Counted from the stretch's first letter, positions 18,938 through 30,419 are shown. The stretch is DNA of 36,278 bases from Sporisorium sorghi (GCA_023212695.1 JALCCG010000217.1:1-36278); one strand, 5' to 3'. Made by a program: numbers and translations. Notes: a model not told the origin generated them from the letters alone.

Positions 18938-21900
18938 TCAACTCAAACCGCCGTTCCTCCTCATCATACGGTGCACGTCGACCGGCACCGCATAGCTCTC
19001 GCCCACCAACTCTTTCACAGCGACACACAGCTTGTCGATGCGCACCACCAACCCGAACAGCGTGGCCACTCCCACGGAGAACGTCATGTACTCGGCGTCC
19101 TGCAGCGTGGCGAGCGTGATCTTGGTGGGCAAGCTGGCGAGCATGTCGTCCATGTGTCCTTGACCGGGAAGATACGTGTTGAAGCCGTACGGCGTGTCCA
19201 TGAAGCGATCTACCAGCGGGCAGGGTGTCACCTGCGGAAGCGGTTGGCCCGTCTTGAGTGCCGTCGAGCACATGCTGATGACGCTGACCACATCGCCCAA
19301 GAAGCGCGGGTCCAGGAACCGCGTCCGTCGCAGCAGCGCGATCGAGTACGCTGGTCCTAGCCGCTCGAATACGGCGAGACAGTGCGAGAGCAGCTTCGAG
19401 ATCTGCATCTGCACATCAAACAGCTCGCGGTACCGTGCTGCCGGCCATCGGCCCCGCAGCGAGAACTCGTAAGTCACGTTGACCGAGATCATCGACAGCC
19501 GTCGCAACCGCGCGCGGATGGCAATGATGCGTTTGCGCACAAGCTCCGACGACGGATGCGCATTCACGAGCTGGAGCTCTCCCGCGGGATGCTGCTGCTG
19601 CTGTGGAGTAGCAGACGCCTGCTCTTCGCCTGCTTGGTGGTGCAACGAAGGTCGACGCGATCCCGGTCTCGACTGGCCCTGCGTCGTCACCGCCTTCGTC
19701 CCCGTGAACGCCGCACCCTGCTGGGGATGCGGATGGCTAGCAATCCCTACCACAGCACAGTAAATCCGACCCAACTCGGCAATCGTAGCGGCATGCGACA
19801 ACCTTTGATACTGTCGCAGCGTCGAACACGGCGGCAGATAGGTGAAAATGTACGCTGCCGACACACCGATAATCACCGTGACCAACCTCCTCCACGCCGT
19901 TGTCCACCCATACCCGGGCGCACCGGGCGTCGGATTCGTCACGTCCTTCCAACTGTACCCCACGATCAGCGCCGTCGTCACCGTCGCGATAATCGGCGTG
20001 ATCGGCGGACCAGGGAAGTAGATCCTGTACAGCATCAACAACGGGAACGCAACCGCAGTCGTTGCGCCGAGACCGTACGCGTTTCCATGACCAGATCCCG
20101 TCGAGATATACCAGATGATCAGCCCAAACACGGCACCGATGCACGTCGCAAGGATACGCGAGAGGAGCGCAAAGGCGGTCTCACCACGGAAACGCGCCAG
20201 CGTCAGCTGTGCCATGAAGATGGCCCAGATGGCTCGATTTTCGTAACACCATCCTGCGGACGACTTCATGTACGCGGGAAGAGACACGAGCGCGATGAGC
20301 ACGGCCGCTTTGATGCCGAACGCCGTGTTGCCGTGGAACGGTCGTCGTGACCAGAAGTAGATCGAGTGGCCCAAGACCTGCAAGAAGCCTTCCGGATCGA
20401 GCGCATCCGGATCTCGTGCACGGGTAGAACCGAGGTCGACAATCGGGTCAATGGAAGCGTGTCCATCAGCGGCAGTGTGATCATCCTCGTCTCTACAGAA
20501 ATGCGCATGCACTTGACCGCCGTTCGACGTAGTCTGACCTTTCTCGCCCGTGCCGTCATTGTTGTTGCTGTTGTCTCTGTTGGACGGACCCTGGTCAACG
20601 CCGCCGCCGCCGGCGGTGCCGTTCTGACTACTGCGGCTTCGTTGCCTCGAAGCAAGAGGCGTGTCGTTGGTGAGGTCAGGAATGTGCTCCGGATCATCGT
20701 CCGGCTCATCGTCCTCGTGAGCGGGGCCCGGTGAACTGCGCCACACGTCGGCAGAAAGGATTCGCGGCCAGTGTGGGAACCAGACCTGCGCGATCGTCCT
20801 CTCTCTCTGGATCGACTCGACCTCGCGCAACAGATCGAGCATGCGCTCGGTAAAGTTGATGGTGTGGAACTGATGCATCCACGCCTGGTACAGGTATCGG
20901 TGGTGGATCTTACCGATCTCTCCCTGACCCGTGCGCAGGTCCAGCTCGGCAGCAAGTTGGTCGCTGCTGAGCGCGCCCTCGTGATGCGCCTTCAAGGCAT
21001 CCTGGTACGGCTCCAACACTTTGAGTCGCCGAGACTGCTTGAACTCGGAAAGCTTGGCCTCCACGCCGACAATCAGCTTGGCCGTTCCTTCGGCCTGCTT
21101 GCGGCCCTTTTCTGCGCACTGTTCTTCTTTGAGGAAGAAACGATCTCGCAGGAAGCCGTAGCGGTGCGCGTTGAGGTGCTTCAACCAGCCCACAATGTGC
21201 CTAATAGCTTCTGCATCCGCAGTGAGCAGGTCGGACGACGTCTCGCGCAACAGCTGCGCAAATATCTCCGTGACGTAGTTATAAGAGGGCGTGTGCAGGG
21301 TGGCTTCCAAATTGCCGAAGCGGATCGACTCCCAGATGGCGACGGGTGCCGGGTCGCGTTTGTGGACGAAGTGGTAGAGCATCTGATTGGAGCGATCCAG
21401 TGCGTGATGGTACCGACTCTCGCCATGATGGTGATGAGGGTGATCGCGCTTGTCGGACGAGCTGTGATTGCCGTGACCATTCCAGCGGCGGGGAGAGGAG
21501 GCGCGGGAATTGGCGATGGAGCGGGCCATCTTGCGGAATCGCGAAGAGGAGAACTCGCTACCTGGTTGCACGGAAGGATGCTCGTCGAGTTGACGGAACT
21601 TGGCGGCATTGGGGGAAGCATCTTGCGGGAAGAGTTGGCTGTGCAGAGGCGATTCGCGGTAAGGTGTTGAGGAACCCGACGCTGGAGGCAGCGCATGCGA
21701 TGCGTCGTGGTGTCCCGCAATGGCTGGTGCTGAGCTGCCACCACCTCCGCCTACTCCTCCAGCTGGCGAATGAGCAGACGGTGTCAACGCGGGCGATCGC
21801 GGACGCGATGGAGGATGCAGCTGCGGCGGCACATGATGTGGTTGGTGATGGCCGTGCCGAGGCGCAGCGTGACCCAAATCGGACGTGTCGTGAGAGTGCT

Positions 21901-23358
21901 CCAACGAGGTGCGAGGCGTGATGGCGGGTGTGGTGAGACGCGAAGGTATGGGTGTTCTGGGAAAGTGTGCCGACTGGATGTCGGCCTTGATCGACGAATA
22001 GTAGTGGGACCATCCATCGGCGGGAGCAATGAGCGAACGGGTGAGACGCTCCAAAGCCTTGAGATCATCGCCATTGGTGAGACCAAACGAGATCTCGCGC
22101 GTCAAGAGACGCGAGGACATGGCCATGGGCACCAGACCACCTTCGGCCGCGGCAAGCTTGTTCTTGACGCAATCGAAATCGAAGCCGTCCTTGGTCTTTT
22201 CGCTGTCGTTGGCGGTGGAAGGAGTGTCGAGCGGCGAGGTGTGCAAGAGCTTGACCTGGTCGCCACTAGCATCGGCGATGGGATTGAGCACGGCAATGAG
22301 ACGTTCTACGAACTGCGAGTTGACGGATTTGGGGAAGAAGAGGATGCTGAGGACGATGTTGACGGCTGCTTTGGCAGCTAGAGGTACGACGACGGATTGA
22401 CCGAGCGAGTAGAATGCGAAGGGGTAGAGCGGGGCATAGGTCAACGCGATGTTCAGAAGAATGCAGCTCAAGACGCTGGCAAAGAGGAAGGGCCCGGGAC
22501 CGAAGCGGATCTTGATGTAGAGTACCACCGCCGATCCTACCGAGAGAAAGACGGCACAGACGATGCTGGGACGCGCTTGGATGTAGTCGCCTCGGATGGC
22601 ACGCAGGATGTCTGTTTCGGCTCTGGGAAGTTTGTTGGTGCGCACGGCGTGGGCGATGGCGATGGCGATGACGGACCAGGCCCAAGCGGTGCAGACGAAG
22701 AGCAGGCAGAAGAATTCGCGTTCCACAACGGCAGCGAGAGGGGCTTCGGCGGGCATGATGAAGGCGGCGACGAGGATCAAGAAGGATGCGTTTCCAAGCG
22801 CGCGCTCCGAGGGATTGATGAGAAAGACGAGCATGCAGATCCAGGCCATCAGAGCGGAACGGATGACGGGCTTGAGCTTAGGCCATGTTAGGCAGGGCGG
22901 TATCCAGCTGATAAAGCCGGGCAGAGGATCGAGGTGGACAAGCTTGGCAAAGCGGATCCAGTTCCTCTTGGCGGCGCTGGGAGGTTGAGGCTTGCTTTTA
23001 CCATTGTTGGTGTTGTCGTGATCATTGCTCGAGGAGGCCCTTTGTTGCTTTTCAGCTTGATCGACATGGTCTGAAGCAGACGCGCTCTGGTTGGCTGCGT
23101 CGTCGATGTTCGCACGTGGTCTCGCTCGTTGTCGTGTGCCTGAGGTAGGATCCATCTGAAGTGCGTCATCACCATTGTTGTTGTTGTTGGTGGTGGTGGT
23201 GGTAGTGTTGGTAGCGTCCGAGGATGGTGACTGTTGATTGGCATCGATAACGGCGGTCGAGGTTGGCTGAGCAGCAGAATCGGCCGTCGTTGCTGGCAAA
23301 GGCTGTGATTGTGATGAAGAAGCCATTCTGGTGACTGTGATGACCGGAGCGTCCGACT

Positions 23359-23392
<34 letters not shown>

Positions 23393-23470
23393 CGGAGAGG
23401 CCGCTGCTACGCCCTCACCGCCTCCGTCCGTACCAGAATGTGATGTTGTTGATGGTTGTCGAGTGTCCAT
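18938..23470 (-). CDS. BRE4-like FUSC/ArAE family membrane protein
   Basis: The 1510-residue product has two hydrophobic bundles separated by a large soluble part. This is the layout of the fungal Bre4/DUF2421 branch of the aromatic acid exporter (FUSC) superfamily. The first bundle spans about residues 200-380 (SALMAWICMLVFLINPSERA, ASFLILVAAFIMPAEAPLAA, VCAVFLSVGSAVVLYIKIRF). The second spans about 1055-1210 (NRAIWAIFMAQLTLARFRGE, ATCIGAVFGLIIWYISTG, RLVTVIIGVSAAYIFTYLPP). The first 170 residues and about 510-700 are Ser/Pro/His-rich and probably disordered. Yeast Bre4 is linked to brefeldin A sensitivity, so a role in endomembrane transport is an inference. The 4.5-kb frame has no interruption. 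It converges with the UBX gene, with about 220 bp between stop codons, and shares its promoter region with the methyltransferase gene at 24133. Confidence 0.85.
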
Positions 23471-24132
23471 GGCTACGCTGAAGCTTGTGGGAAAGTGCTT
23501 GCTTCACTAAGCATGAGCATTGCGCATCTTCCACATGATCATCGGAGGTGTCCCGAGTCTCAAGGATGCTGTGATCGAGTGACGATGGTGACAATACGAA
23601 GGAAGGAAACGTCTCGCAGCCGAGATGGAGGGTCAGCAGCACACCCAAAACACACCTTAACTCGGTAGGGCCGACCGCGCGGTTCGGCTAAAGAAACCAG
23701 TAAGCCCGCGCGAACGATTTTCGCAGAAATGTTACGTCTCTGAAGAATTGATGTGTGGAGAGCGAAAAAAAAAAAAAAAAAAAAAAAAAAAAGAAAAAGA
23801 AATCTGCGTCAAGATGCACAAGGTGCAGCTCGAGGTGCAGCTTCCGATCCGCGGAAAATCGCATGATCCGACAAGCAAGACGAGGACGGCTGTTGTGCTG
23901 CTGCTCCGCTGCTCGACTTAGCTAACCGTCCTTCTGCGGACTCGGAGGCTGTGCACTCAACCGTTCTCGACTGTCAAAGTGGAAAGTGGACCCTGAAGCG
24001 TCGTCCCTGTGTCGATCCTTGTCAAACTGCATCCACTCGAGTGTTCCTAACGTTGCTCTCATTCCCACCACATCGGCTTTGCCTCCGTCCCTTTCTCCTC
24101 CAATTTCCCACGCCATCCATCCACACCTCACA
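23471..24132. promoter_or_regulatory. Divergent promoter region with a 28-bp poly-A tract
   Basis: This spacer separates the minus-strand BRE4-like gene from the plus-strand methyltransferase gene, so it should hold both promoters. A pure A run lies at 23765-23792, followed by AAGAAAAAGAAA. A C/T-rich leader precedes the ATG at 24133. I found no clear TATA box and no RNA gene. Confidence 0.6.
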
Positions 24133-25194
24133 ATGAACCAAGTCTACGAGCTGCTCGACCGCGGCTACTTGCCCGACGTGGTGCTGCGGCGCGCCATCCG
24201 GCTGCTCAATGCGCAGCGCATCCGCAGTCTCGCCAAGCCCGAAGACGATTTCGGCCGGCACGTCGCCTTTAAAAAGGAGTACATCCGTTCGCTCAAGACG
24301 CGCAAGATTGCCATCGAGCAGGACAAGGCCAACGAGCAGCACTATGAAGTCGACACGGGTTTCATGCTCAGCTGCCTGGGTAAGCGCGCCAAGTACTCGT
24401 GCTGTCTGTACGAGACGGGCCGGGAGACGCTGGATCAGGCCGAGGAGGCGATGCTCAACTCGTACTGCGAAAAAGCCGGTCTCAAGGATGGCCAGGACGT
24501 GCTGGATCTAGGCTGTGGGTGGGGGTCGCTGTCGTTGTATCTGGCGGAGCGCTATCCGAACTCGCGCATCCGTGCGCTGTCCAACTCGCGCACGCAGAAG
24601 ATCCACATCGACTCGATCACCGCCACCCGTGGCTTTACCAATCTCGAAGTCCACACGGGCGACGTCAAGACCTACACCTTCCCCGAGTCCTCGTTCGACC
24701 GCATCTTGAGCATCGAGATGTTTGAACATATGAAAAACTACTCGCTCCTCTTCCGCAAGGTCGCCTCCTGGCTCAAAGACGGCGGGGAATCGCGGCTGTT
24801 CATTCACACGTTCTGCCACCGCACCACGCCGTACCATTTTCAAGAGGACGACGGCTGGATGGCACAGAACTTTTTCAGCGGCGGTACCATGCCCTGCTTC
24901 GACCTGTTTCAGCACTTCCAGCAGCACGTCACGCTCGAGGACACGTGGTGGATCAACGGCAACCACTACGCGAAAACCTGCGAGCACTGGCTCAAGACCC
25001 AGGACGCCAACCAGCGCAAGTTCGACTCGGTCAAGCTGCTGCGCAAGGATGCCGCCAAGAAGGGCAGCGCCGAGATCGAGGGCGAGAAGACTTTCTACAG
25101 GTTCAGGACCTTCTTCTCGGCGTGTGCCGAGTTCTTTGCTACCAATGGCGGAAACGAGTGGGGCGTCGGTCATTATCTGTTCTCGAAGAAGTGA
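24133..25194 (+). CDS. Coclaurine NMT / cyclopropane-fatty-acid-synthase-like methyltransferase
   Basis: The 353-residue protein is a class I SAM-dependent methyltransferase of the cyclopropane-fatty-acid-synthase superfamily. SAM motif I is VLDLGCGWGSLSLYLAE (123-139). Other blocks are KYSCCLYE (87-94), SIEMFEHMKNY (193-203), HTFCHRTTPYHF (225-236), FFSGGTMP (247-254) and NGNHYAKTCEHWL (276-288). These blocks are very close to those of plant coclaurine and tetrahydroprotoberberine N-methyltransferases and their plain homologues. The substrate is unknown; a lipid or a small amine are both possible. The start at 24133 (MNQVYELLDRG) fits the family, although the frame is open further upstream. 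The stop codon lies 34 bp from the stop of the convergent SEN54 gene. Confidence 0.85.
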   Translation: MNQVYELLDRGYLPDVVLRRAIRLLNAQRIRSLAKPEDDFGRHVAFKKEYIRSLKTRKIAIEQDKANEQHYEVDTGFMLSCLGKRAKYSCCLYETGRETLDQAEEAMLNSYCEKAGLKDGQDVLDLGCGWGSLSLYLAERYPNSRIRALSNSRTQKIHIDSITATRGFTNLEVHTGDVKTYTFPESSFDRILSIEMFEHMKNYSLLFRKVASWLKDGGESRLFIHTFCHRTTPYHFQEDDGWMAQNFFSGGTMPCFDLFQHFQQHVTLEDTWWINGNHYAKTCEHWLKTQDANQRKFDSVKLLRKDAAKKGSAEIEGEKTFYRFRTFFSACAEFFATNGGNEWGVGHYLFSKK

Positions 25195-25228
25195 TGGCGG
25201 TGATGTTGACGAGTAGACTGCTAGACAG

Positions 25229-26345
25229 TCACTGCTGTTCTTTTGTCTCCAGGTCACGGTCCTCGAATATATGCATCGATAGACACCCGCTCTTGACACT
25301 GCGATCGTGTGGGAGAAGCGTTGAGTTGAGATCTTGCTTCTGAGCCGTCGCCGCCGCCGCCGCCGCCGCCGCCGCCGTTGTTGTCGGGAGCGGCTCGGTA
25401 CCATACAGCGCCCACTGCGCAAACTCGGACTCTCCAAACCGCAACAACGTCGTGATGCTGCCATCCACCACGGCGACCACCACCGTCCTCCTTCCCGCCT
25501 TGAGCGGTGGGAACGGATTGCCCACTCCTCCCCTCCCATTTCCACTGCCCCCACCCGCCGTATTGCGACCTTTAAACCTGCCCGCTGCAAACGAGTTGCG
25601 TTTCGCCTCGGCCCAACACCCCGGCGGGCAGTGTCTGAACACTTTCCCAACCACCCTCAGCAGCGCAAAGTCGAGCAGCGCCACCTTGACCACCACTCGA
25701 CCCACCGCCGTGTCGCTGAACCGCTTCAGCAGCGCTGCAATCTTGCCCGACTGCTGTTGCTGGACCTCGCGCCGTTGCGCGGCCGCCGCCTGCCTCGCTG
25801 CCGCTTTTTCGCGCAGATGCTTCTGCTTGCCCTCGCTAAACTTGCCATACGCCGCGCGGTTCTTGGCCTCGTTCGACGCCTTGAGCTGCTTCTCGTACGC
25901 CACGCGTTCTCGCACCTCGTCCTCCGTCATCGCCTTGCCTTCCACCGCATCAGCCGAGACGGCGCCGAACAGCTCCTGATCCGACCCCGGGATGGGGATC
26001 TGCGCAAAGATCGACTCAAACTGCCACACGGACGGCAGCGGCGTCGTGCGCGCATCGACGATCACGATGCGGAACTCCGGTGGCGGCGGGTGCGATTTGC
26101 GGTAGAGCGTGGCGGGTCGCCAGGCGTAGTAGAACGGTTGCAGGCCGTCGTTGGCGGGTCTGGATTGCGAGGTGGGTGCGTGCTGGATCGTTTCGCTCGC
26201 AGGAGCATCGGTAGCGGGGGAGGGAGAGGGAGAGTCCGAGGGAAGCCAAAAGTCGTGTCCCGAAGGAACGATTTGCAGTGACGAGAAGACTGCATCGTAG
26301 CTATCCCATTCGACAGCGCCTTTTTGGCCCAAGAATCGGCGTCCG

Positions 26346-26381
<36 letters not shown>

Positions 26382-27331
26382 GCGCTGTGCAGGCCTAGTC
26401 CCAGACCGAGACTGCCCACGGTCGCCCGCTTGTTTCTGGCGCCGATTCTGCTCGCAGCTGCGCCGATCAGCTCGATAAACCTGCCTGCCGTCTTGCTCCA
26501 GATCAATCGCACCGTCTTGACCAACGTCCGCACACCATCGCCCGCTAGCTGGACAATCCGCCGCGGGATGTACAGCAAAACATCCAACATGGTCACCAGC
26601 TTGATCGGCCGTTGTGGATCCGCGATGATGGCCTCCGCTGCAACCTTATCCTGCGTAAAGGGCTGTGCTTGAGCGTTGTTCTTCCTTGCGAGTGCCGAGG
26701 CAGAGATGGGGGCGGCACGTACGGCGTCTACGATGCTCGCTCTTTGCACCACGTATCCGAGACGCTTGAGGTAGGCGTAGATCAAGTAGGCCTCTCTTGT
26801 CAATGGCTCGTCCTGCGGCTTTGACGCGTCCGTCGGCGGCTCCATGAGTGCGGCAAACGCCTGTTGCAGCGACATGGGCGCCAGATCCTCGTCGGCGGAG
26901 CACTTGTCGTAGATCTGCAGACTCCCCCTCTCGGCCAAGAACAGCGCTTCTTCAGGCAGCAGCTCGTTCCACGCCCTTGTCGCCGTCTTTCCCGCTTTCG
27001 CATCGTGCACCTGCTCCCTGCGAATCACACCCACCGTCTCGAAGATCTTGCCCTGCACATCGAGCAGCCTCGCTCGGCGCGTGCTCGCATCCCACGTCGC
27101 CCTAACCAGCGACCGAGAACCCACCCGACGCTCGCCCGAGACCGCGTGGAACATGGCCTCCCGACTGCGCTCGAGCAGCTTGGCCTGCCCGCCAAACCCG
27201 GTCGGTTCAAAGTCCTTCTCGCCGCGTTTGGGGATGACAATGTCGCTCGTAATTCCGCCAGAGGACTTGGATTTCGGGTTGAGGGTGGAGAGGAGGCGCA
27301 GGTAGTCCGGCGCTTCGTCCTCGCCGTCCGA

Positions 27332-27369
<38 letters not shown>

Positions 27370-27559
27370 TGGCTGTGGTGGGGTTGCGGATGTTGGAGCG
27401 GATGTAGGCGCTCGGTGTGGCAGTGGGGTCGTCCATGTCTTCGTGTACGGTGAAGGGGGTTGCTGGTGTAGCCGGTGTTTTGCTGCTGGTCCCTGTTGCT
27501 AGGGGCGATGACGATCCGGCCGCGGCTGTGGGCCGACGTGGCGTTGATGGCGGTGCCAT
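25229..27559 (-). CDS. SEN54: tRNA-splicing endonuclease subunit Sen54
   Basis: The product matches Sen54, a non-catalytic subunit of the Sen2-Sen15-Sen34-Sen54 complex that cuts introns out of pre-tRNA. The N-terminal domain starts near residue 110 with PKRGEKDFEP. Next come AKLLERSREAMFHAVS, VQGKIFETVGV, LLPEEALFLAERGSLQI, MSLQQAFAALM and LIYAYLKRLGYVVQRASI. The C-terminal domain has EFRIVIVDARTTPLPSVWQF and, much later, VVVAVVDGSITTLLRFGESE. A Lys/Glu/Ala-rich helical stretch and a Gly/Arg-rich stretch separate those last two strands, which makes the protein (776 residues) much longer than yeast Sen54 (about 470). A run of 11 Gln is coded at 26348-26380. TPT1, acting in the same pathway, lies directly upstream on the same strand. 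Confidence 0.9.
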
Positions 27560-27640
27560 TGCTGGGTCGAATTCGCCTTTATGCGATGATGATGGTGATG
27601 GTGATGATGAGCGACGTCGAGGAAGACAACGAACAAACGC

Positions 27641-27697
27641 TTTTTTTTTCTTTTTTTTTTTTTTTTTGTGGGGGATTTTTTGGCGGAAGAAGAAGAA

Positions 27698-27730
<33 letters not shown>
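27641..27730. repeat. Poly-T tract and (AAT)11 between TPT1 and SEN54
   Basis: A run of T with one C (27641-27667) is followed by a G-rich link and then eleven AAT units (27698-27730). The tracts occupy the 253-bp spacer between the TPT1 stop and the SEN54 start, and so lie in the TPT1 3' flank and SEN54 promoter. Both are likely length-variable. Confidence 0.85.
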
Positions 27731-27812
27731 TTCTCATCAAGACCTTCTCCTCATCGAACAACATCGCAAAAGAGAACACAATCTGTCATTGCATTGCAGA
27801 GGGTCATCCTCG

Positions 27813-28757
27813 TCAAGCCGACGACGAAGGAGGAGACCACACCAGCTGCCCCTTCTGATCCTCCACCCTTGTAAAGTACTTGACCCCCAAAATGCCGTTG
27901 TTGTCCCCTGGAGTGAGCACGACGCCATTGGACGAAAGCACGAATCCAATCCCATCCCGAATCGCTTTGGCAATATCAATGAAGATCAGCCTGTTGGCAG
28001 ACTTGCGCATGCCCGAGATGACGCCTTCATCTCCAAACTTGCCCTTCGCCAGATGTATATGGTTGCGCGACATGGGTTTGAGACCGCCTGATTCCAGAAT
28101 CGACTGCCACGCTTGCGCGTACGTCCCATGGATCGCTTGCACCTTTTCTTCAATCTGCAGCCCGCCGAGCTTGGCATCCACCTCGCTCGCCAGCTCATCC
28201 TCCCGCGCCACTTTGAGCAAAGCCAGGTTGTCCAGCGTCAGCGGCACATGCTCGAGCTCCACGACCGACTTTAACGAATGCCCCTGTACCGCGCGCACCC
28301 ACCACTCGCCCTGCCCCTCCTCGCTCAGCTCGAACCGCTTCTTATCGTTGCTCTCCACAATGCTCCTCACATCTTCCAGCCCGGGCCGCCGCTTTCCACC
28401 CTCCGCCTCGGCCATGTTGACGCTCTTCACCCGCGGTCGCTCCAGCACATGGTCGAGCCGGATGTAGCCGTCAGGGCGAATAGTCAGACCTTGCTTTTCG
28501 GCGCCGTGTCGCAGGATGTACGCTAGTGCGCGTGAGAGCTGTTCGTCGCTCGATTGGGGTTTGCGTGGGCCACTCTTGTCTTTGTTGGGTTTCGATGTTG
28601 ATAAAGATGCTTTCTTTTCGGCAGCCTGTTGCGCTTTGAGTGCCTTTTGCGCTTCTTTGCGTGCTTTGCGTTCGGCGTTGACGGCTGGTGTTGCGGTTGG
28701 CTGTGTTGATGCGGTGGCTTGTGGTGGAGCTTGTGAGCTGGATGCTTCGGCTGTCAT
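27813..28757 (-). CDS. TPT1: tRNA 2'-phosphotransferase Tpt1 (KptA family)
   Basis: The 314-residue protein matches Tpt1/KptA, which moves the splice-junction 2'-phosphate of ligated tRNA onto NAD+ as the last step of tRNA splicing. The first 70 residues are an Ala/Lys/Gln-rich basic extension. The catalytic domain follows, with LSRALAYILRHGA (Arg83-His84), IRPDGYIRLDHVL, VRAVQGHS (154-161), IHGTY (209-213), MSRNHIHLA (229-237) and RLIFIDIAKAI. These motifs cover the conserved Arg and His residues of the active site, so the enzyme should be active. SEN54 follows 253 bp downstream on the same strand. Confidence 0.93.
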   Translation of the reverse strand: MTAEASSSQAPPQATASTQPTATPAVNAERKARKEAQKALKAQQAAEKKASLSTSKPNKDKSGPRKPQSSDEQLSRALAYILRHGAEKQGLTIRPDGYIRLDHVLERPRVKSVNMAEAEGGKRRPGLEDVRSIVESNDKKRFELSEEGQGEWWVRAVQGHSLKSVVELEHVPLTLDNLALLKVAREDELASEVDAKLGGLQIEEKVQAIHGTYAQAWQSILESGGLKPMSRNHIHLAKGKFGDEGVISGMRKSANRLIFIDIAKAIRDGIGFVLSSNGVVLTPGDNNGILGVKYFTRVEDQKGQLVWSPPSSSA

Positions 28758-29436
28758 TTTTCAGCGAGTACGAGCGCTGTCGCAAGCGAGACTGTCCGGG
28801 TCCAAGTTGTGGTGGTGGTGGATCGGTGAGAGGAGAGCAACACCAAGAAGATCGCCTTTGAATTTCGAGATGAGCCAAAAATAATAATAAAAAAAAAAAA
28901 AAAAAAAAAAAAATCATCGCCGATCTTATCAACCCGATCTGTAAGTCGATAGATGACTCGTGCGGTTGAAAGATGTTCAACATGAAAATCCACACTTGTC
29001 CGTCGCGTCTGTGCGTTTGCGCTGTGCTGTGATGCGTTGCTGCTAGAGAGGACGGCTATTTCGGAGTGCATTGTGCTGTTGCGCTAGTCCAGGGCGGGAA
29101 ACGGGGTCACTGTAGCCGAGCGAGGATCGACATGAGAGACGATGAACAAAAGCAAAGGCCATCCATGTGCTCCGCCGCAATGCACCGCCTGCGCTTTTGT
29201 TTGCCCATTTCTTCTCAGCGTGGCTTGCTGGCTTGCTTGCTTGCTGGCTGGCTTGCTGGCTTGCTGGCTTGCTTGCTCGTTCGTTCCGCCTTTGCCCCTT
29301 GCTTGGAATGGCGCTCTTTCAACACGTATACTGTTAACTCGACCTTGGCCTCCGCTGTGGTCTTGCTCGGTTCTCGGGACATTCTTCCAGCATCCTCCTC
29401 CCTCTTCTTCTTCATCCATCCCATTCACACACCAAG
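28758..29436. promoter_or_regulatory. Divergent promoter region with poly-A tract and GCTT/GCTG repeat
   Basis: The spacer lies between TPT1 (minus) and the SET-domain gene (plus). A 25-A run is at 28889-28913, about 130 bp upstream of the TPT1 start and preceded by AAT units. A tandem run of GCTT and GCTG units covers about 29212-29283. Just before the SET gene start is a C/T-rich leader. I see no gene or RNA here. Confidence 0.6.
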
Positions 29437-30129
29437 ATGATGACCTCCAACCCCTACCAAGGTCACCTCACCGCAGGCGACGGCATGCTCGCCTCGCAAC
29501 TCCACAAACCCACACATCCTTCTCTCGTCCAAGTCATCTTCAACAACGGCTCGTACAACTCGCACCTCATCTCCTTGCAGACTTTCCAAAAGGGCGATCT
29601 GATCAGTGCGTTTGCGCCACACGCCGACTTTGCCGCAACCAAGAGCTACTCGACCGTGCAGACGGGTGCGGACACGCACATTGAGCTCAACTCGGACCTG
29701 CTGTACTGCAACCACTCGTGCGATCCCAACGTCGCATTCGTCATTGGCGACGCCAGGGATAAGGCTACTTGGAAGGCAAGGGCTGAGAAGAACATCAACA
29801 AGGGCGACATCTTGACTTTCTGTATGTAATCCCTTCCCCCCACCTATGGGTCCAAGAAGTGTTGATTCAAAAGCTGACCGGTTGGTTTTGTTTTGCGTGT
29901 GGCAGTCTACCCGAGCACCGAGTGGCAGATGTCGCAACCCTTCGACTGCGCCTGCGGCAAGTCGTCGCACTGCCTGGGCAAGATGGACGGCGCACACTCG
30001 ATCCAGCCCGAGACGCTGGCAAAGTACACGATCAACGAGCACATCCTCCAGCTTAAACGCCAGCAGGTCCAGTCGGATGCTTCGCTCAGCGAAGAGCAGA
30101 AGCAGCACCAGCTCAAGCTGTTGCAGTAG
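29437..30129 (+). CDS. Small SET-domain protein, one intron
   Basis: The exons are 29437-29821 and 29906-30129. The 84-nt intron has GTATGT at 29822, a CTGAC branch site near 29873 and CAG at 29905, and joins the frame as LTFFYPS. The 202-residue product has the SET hallmark CNHSCDPNVAF (about residues 90-100), the downstream GDILTFFYPSTEW, and a post-SET-like cysteine cluster, FDCACGKSSHC. SET proteins transfer methyl groups from SAM to lysine on histones or other proteins. The target cannot be told from sequence. The protein is little more than the catalytic domain, with a Gln/Lys-rich helical C-terminus, so a non-histone substrate is plausible. It converges with VMA5 about 290 bp away. Confidence 0.82.
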
Positions 30130-30419
30130 ACGAGGCACCAAAGACACCGAGACAAGAACAGCTACAGTATTCGCGCAGTTAGCAGCAACCGAAGCTGAGT
30201 TTGTCTGAGTGACTCAGCGTGGGAAGCGTTGCTGCGTGCGTGCGTGAGTCTATCGTGTCGGCTGTTCCGGCGTGGTGATCCCATCGGTTGAACCTTGTCG
30301 GCATCCGCTCCGAAGTGCAGTCACGCTTTCCGCACAGCCACAAAGCTTAGAGTGAAATGCAAAACAAGTGTATTCGACAAACCGTGTTCCAAACCTCGAG
30401 AGCTACTGAACCGTCAACG

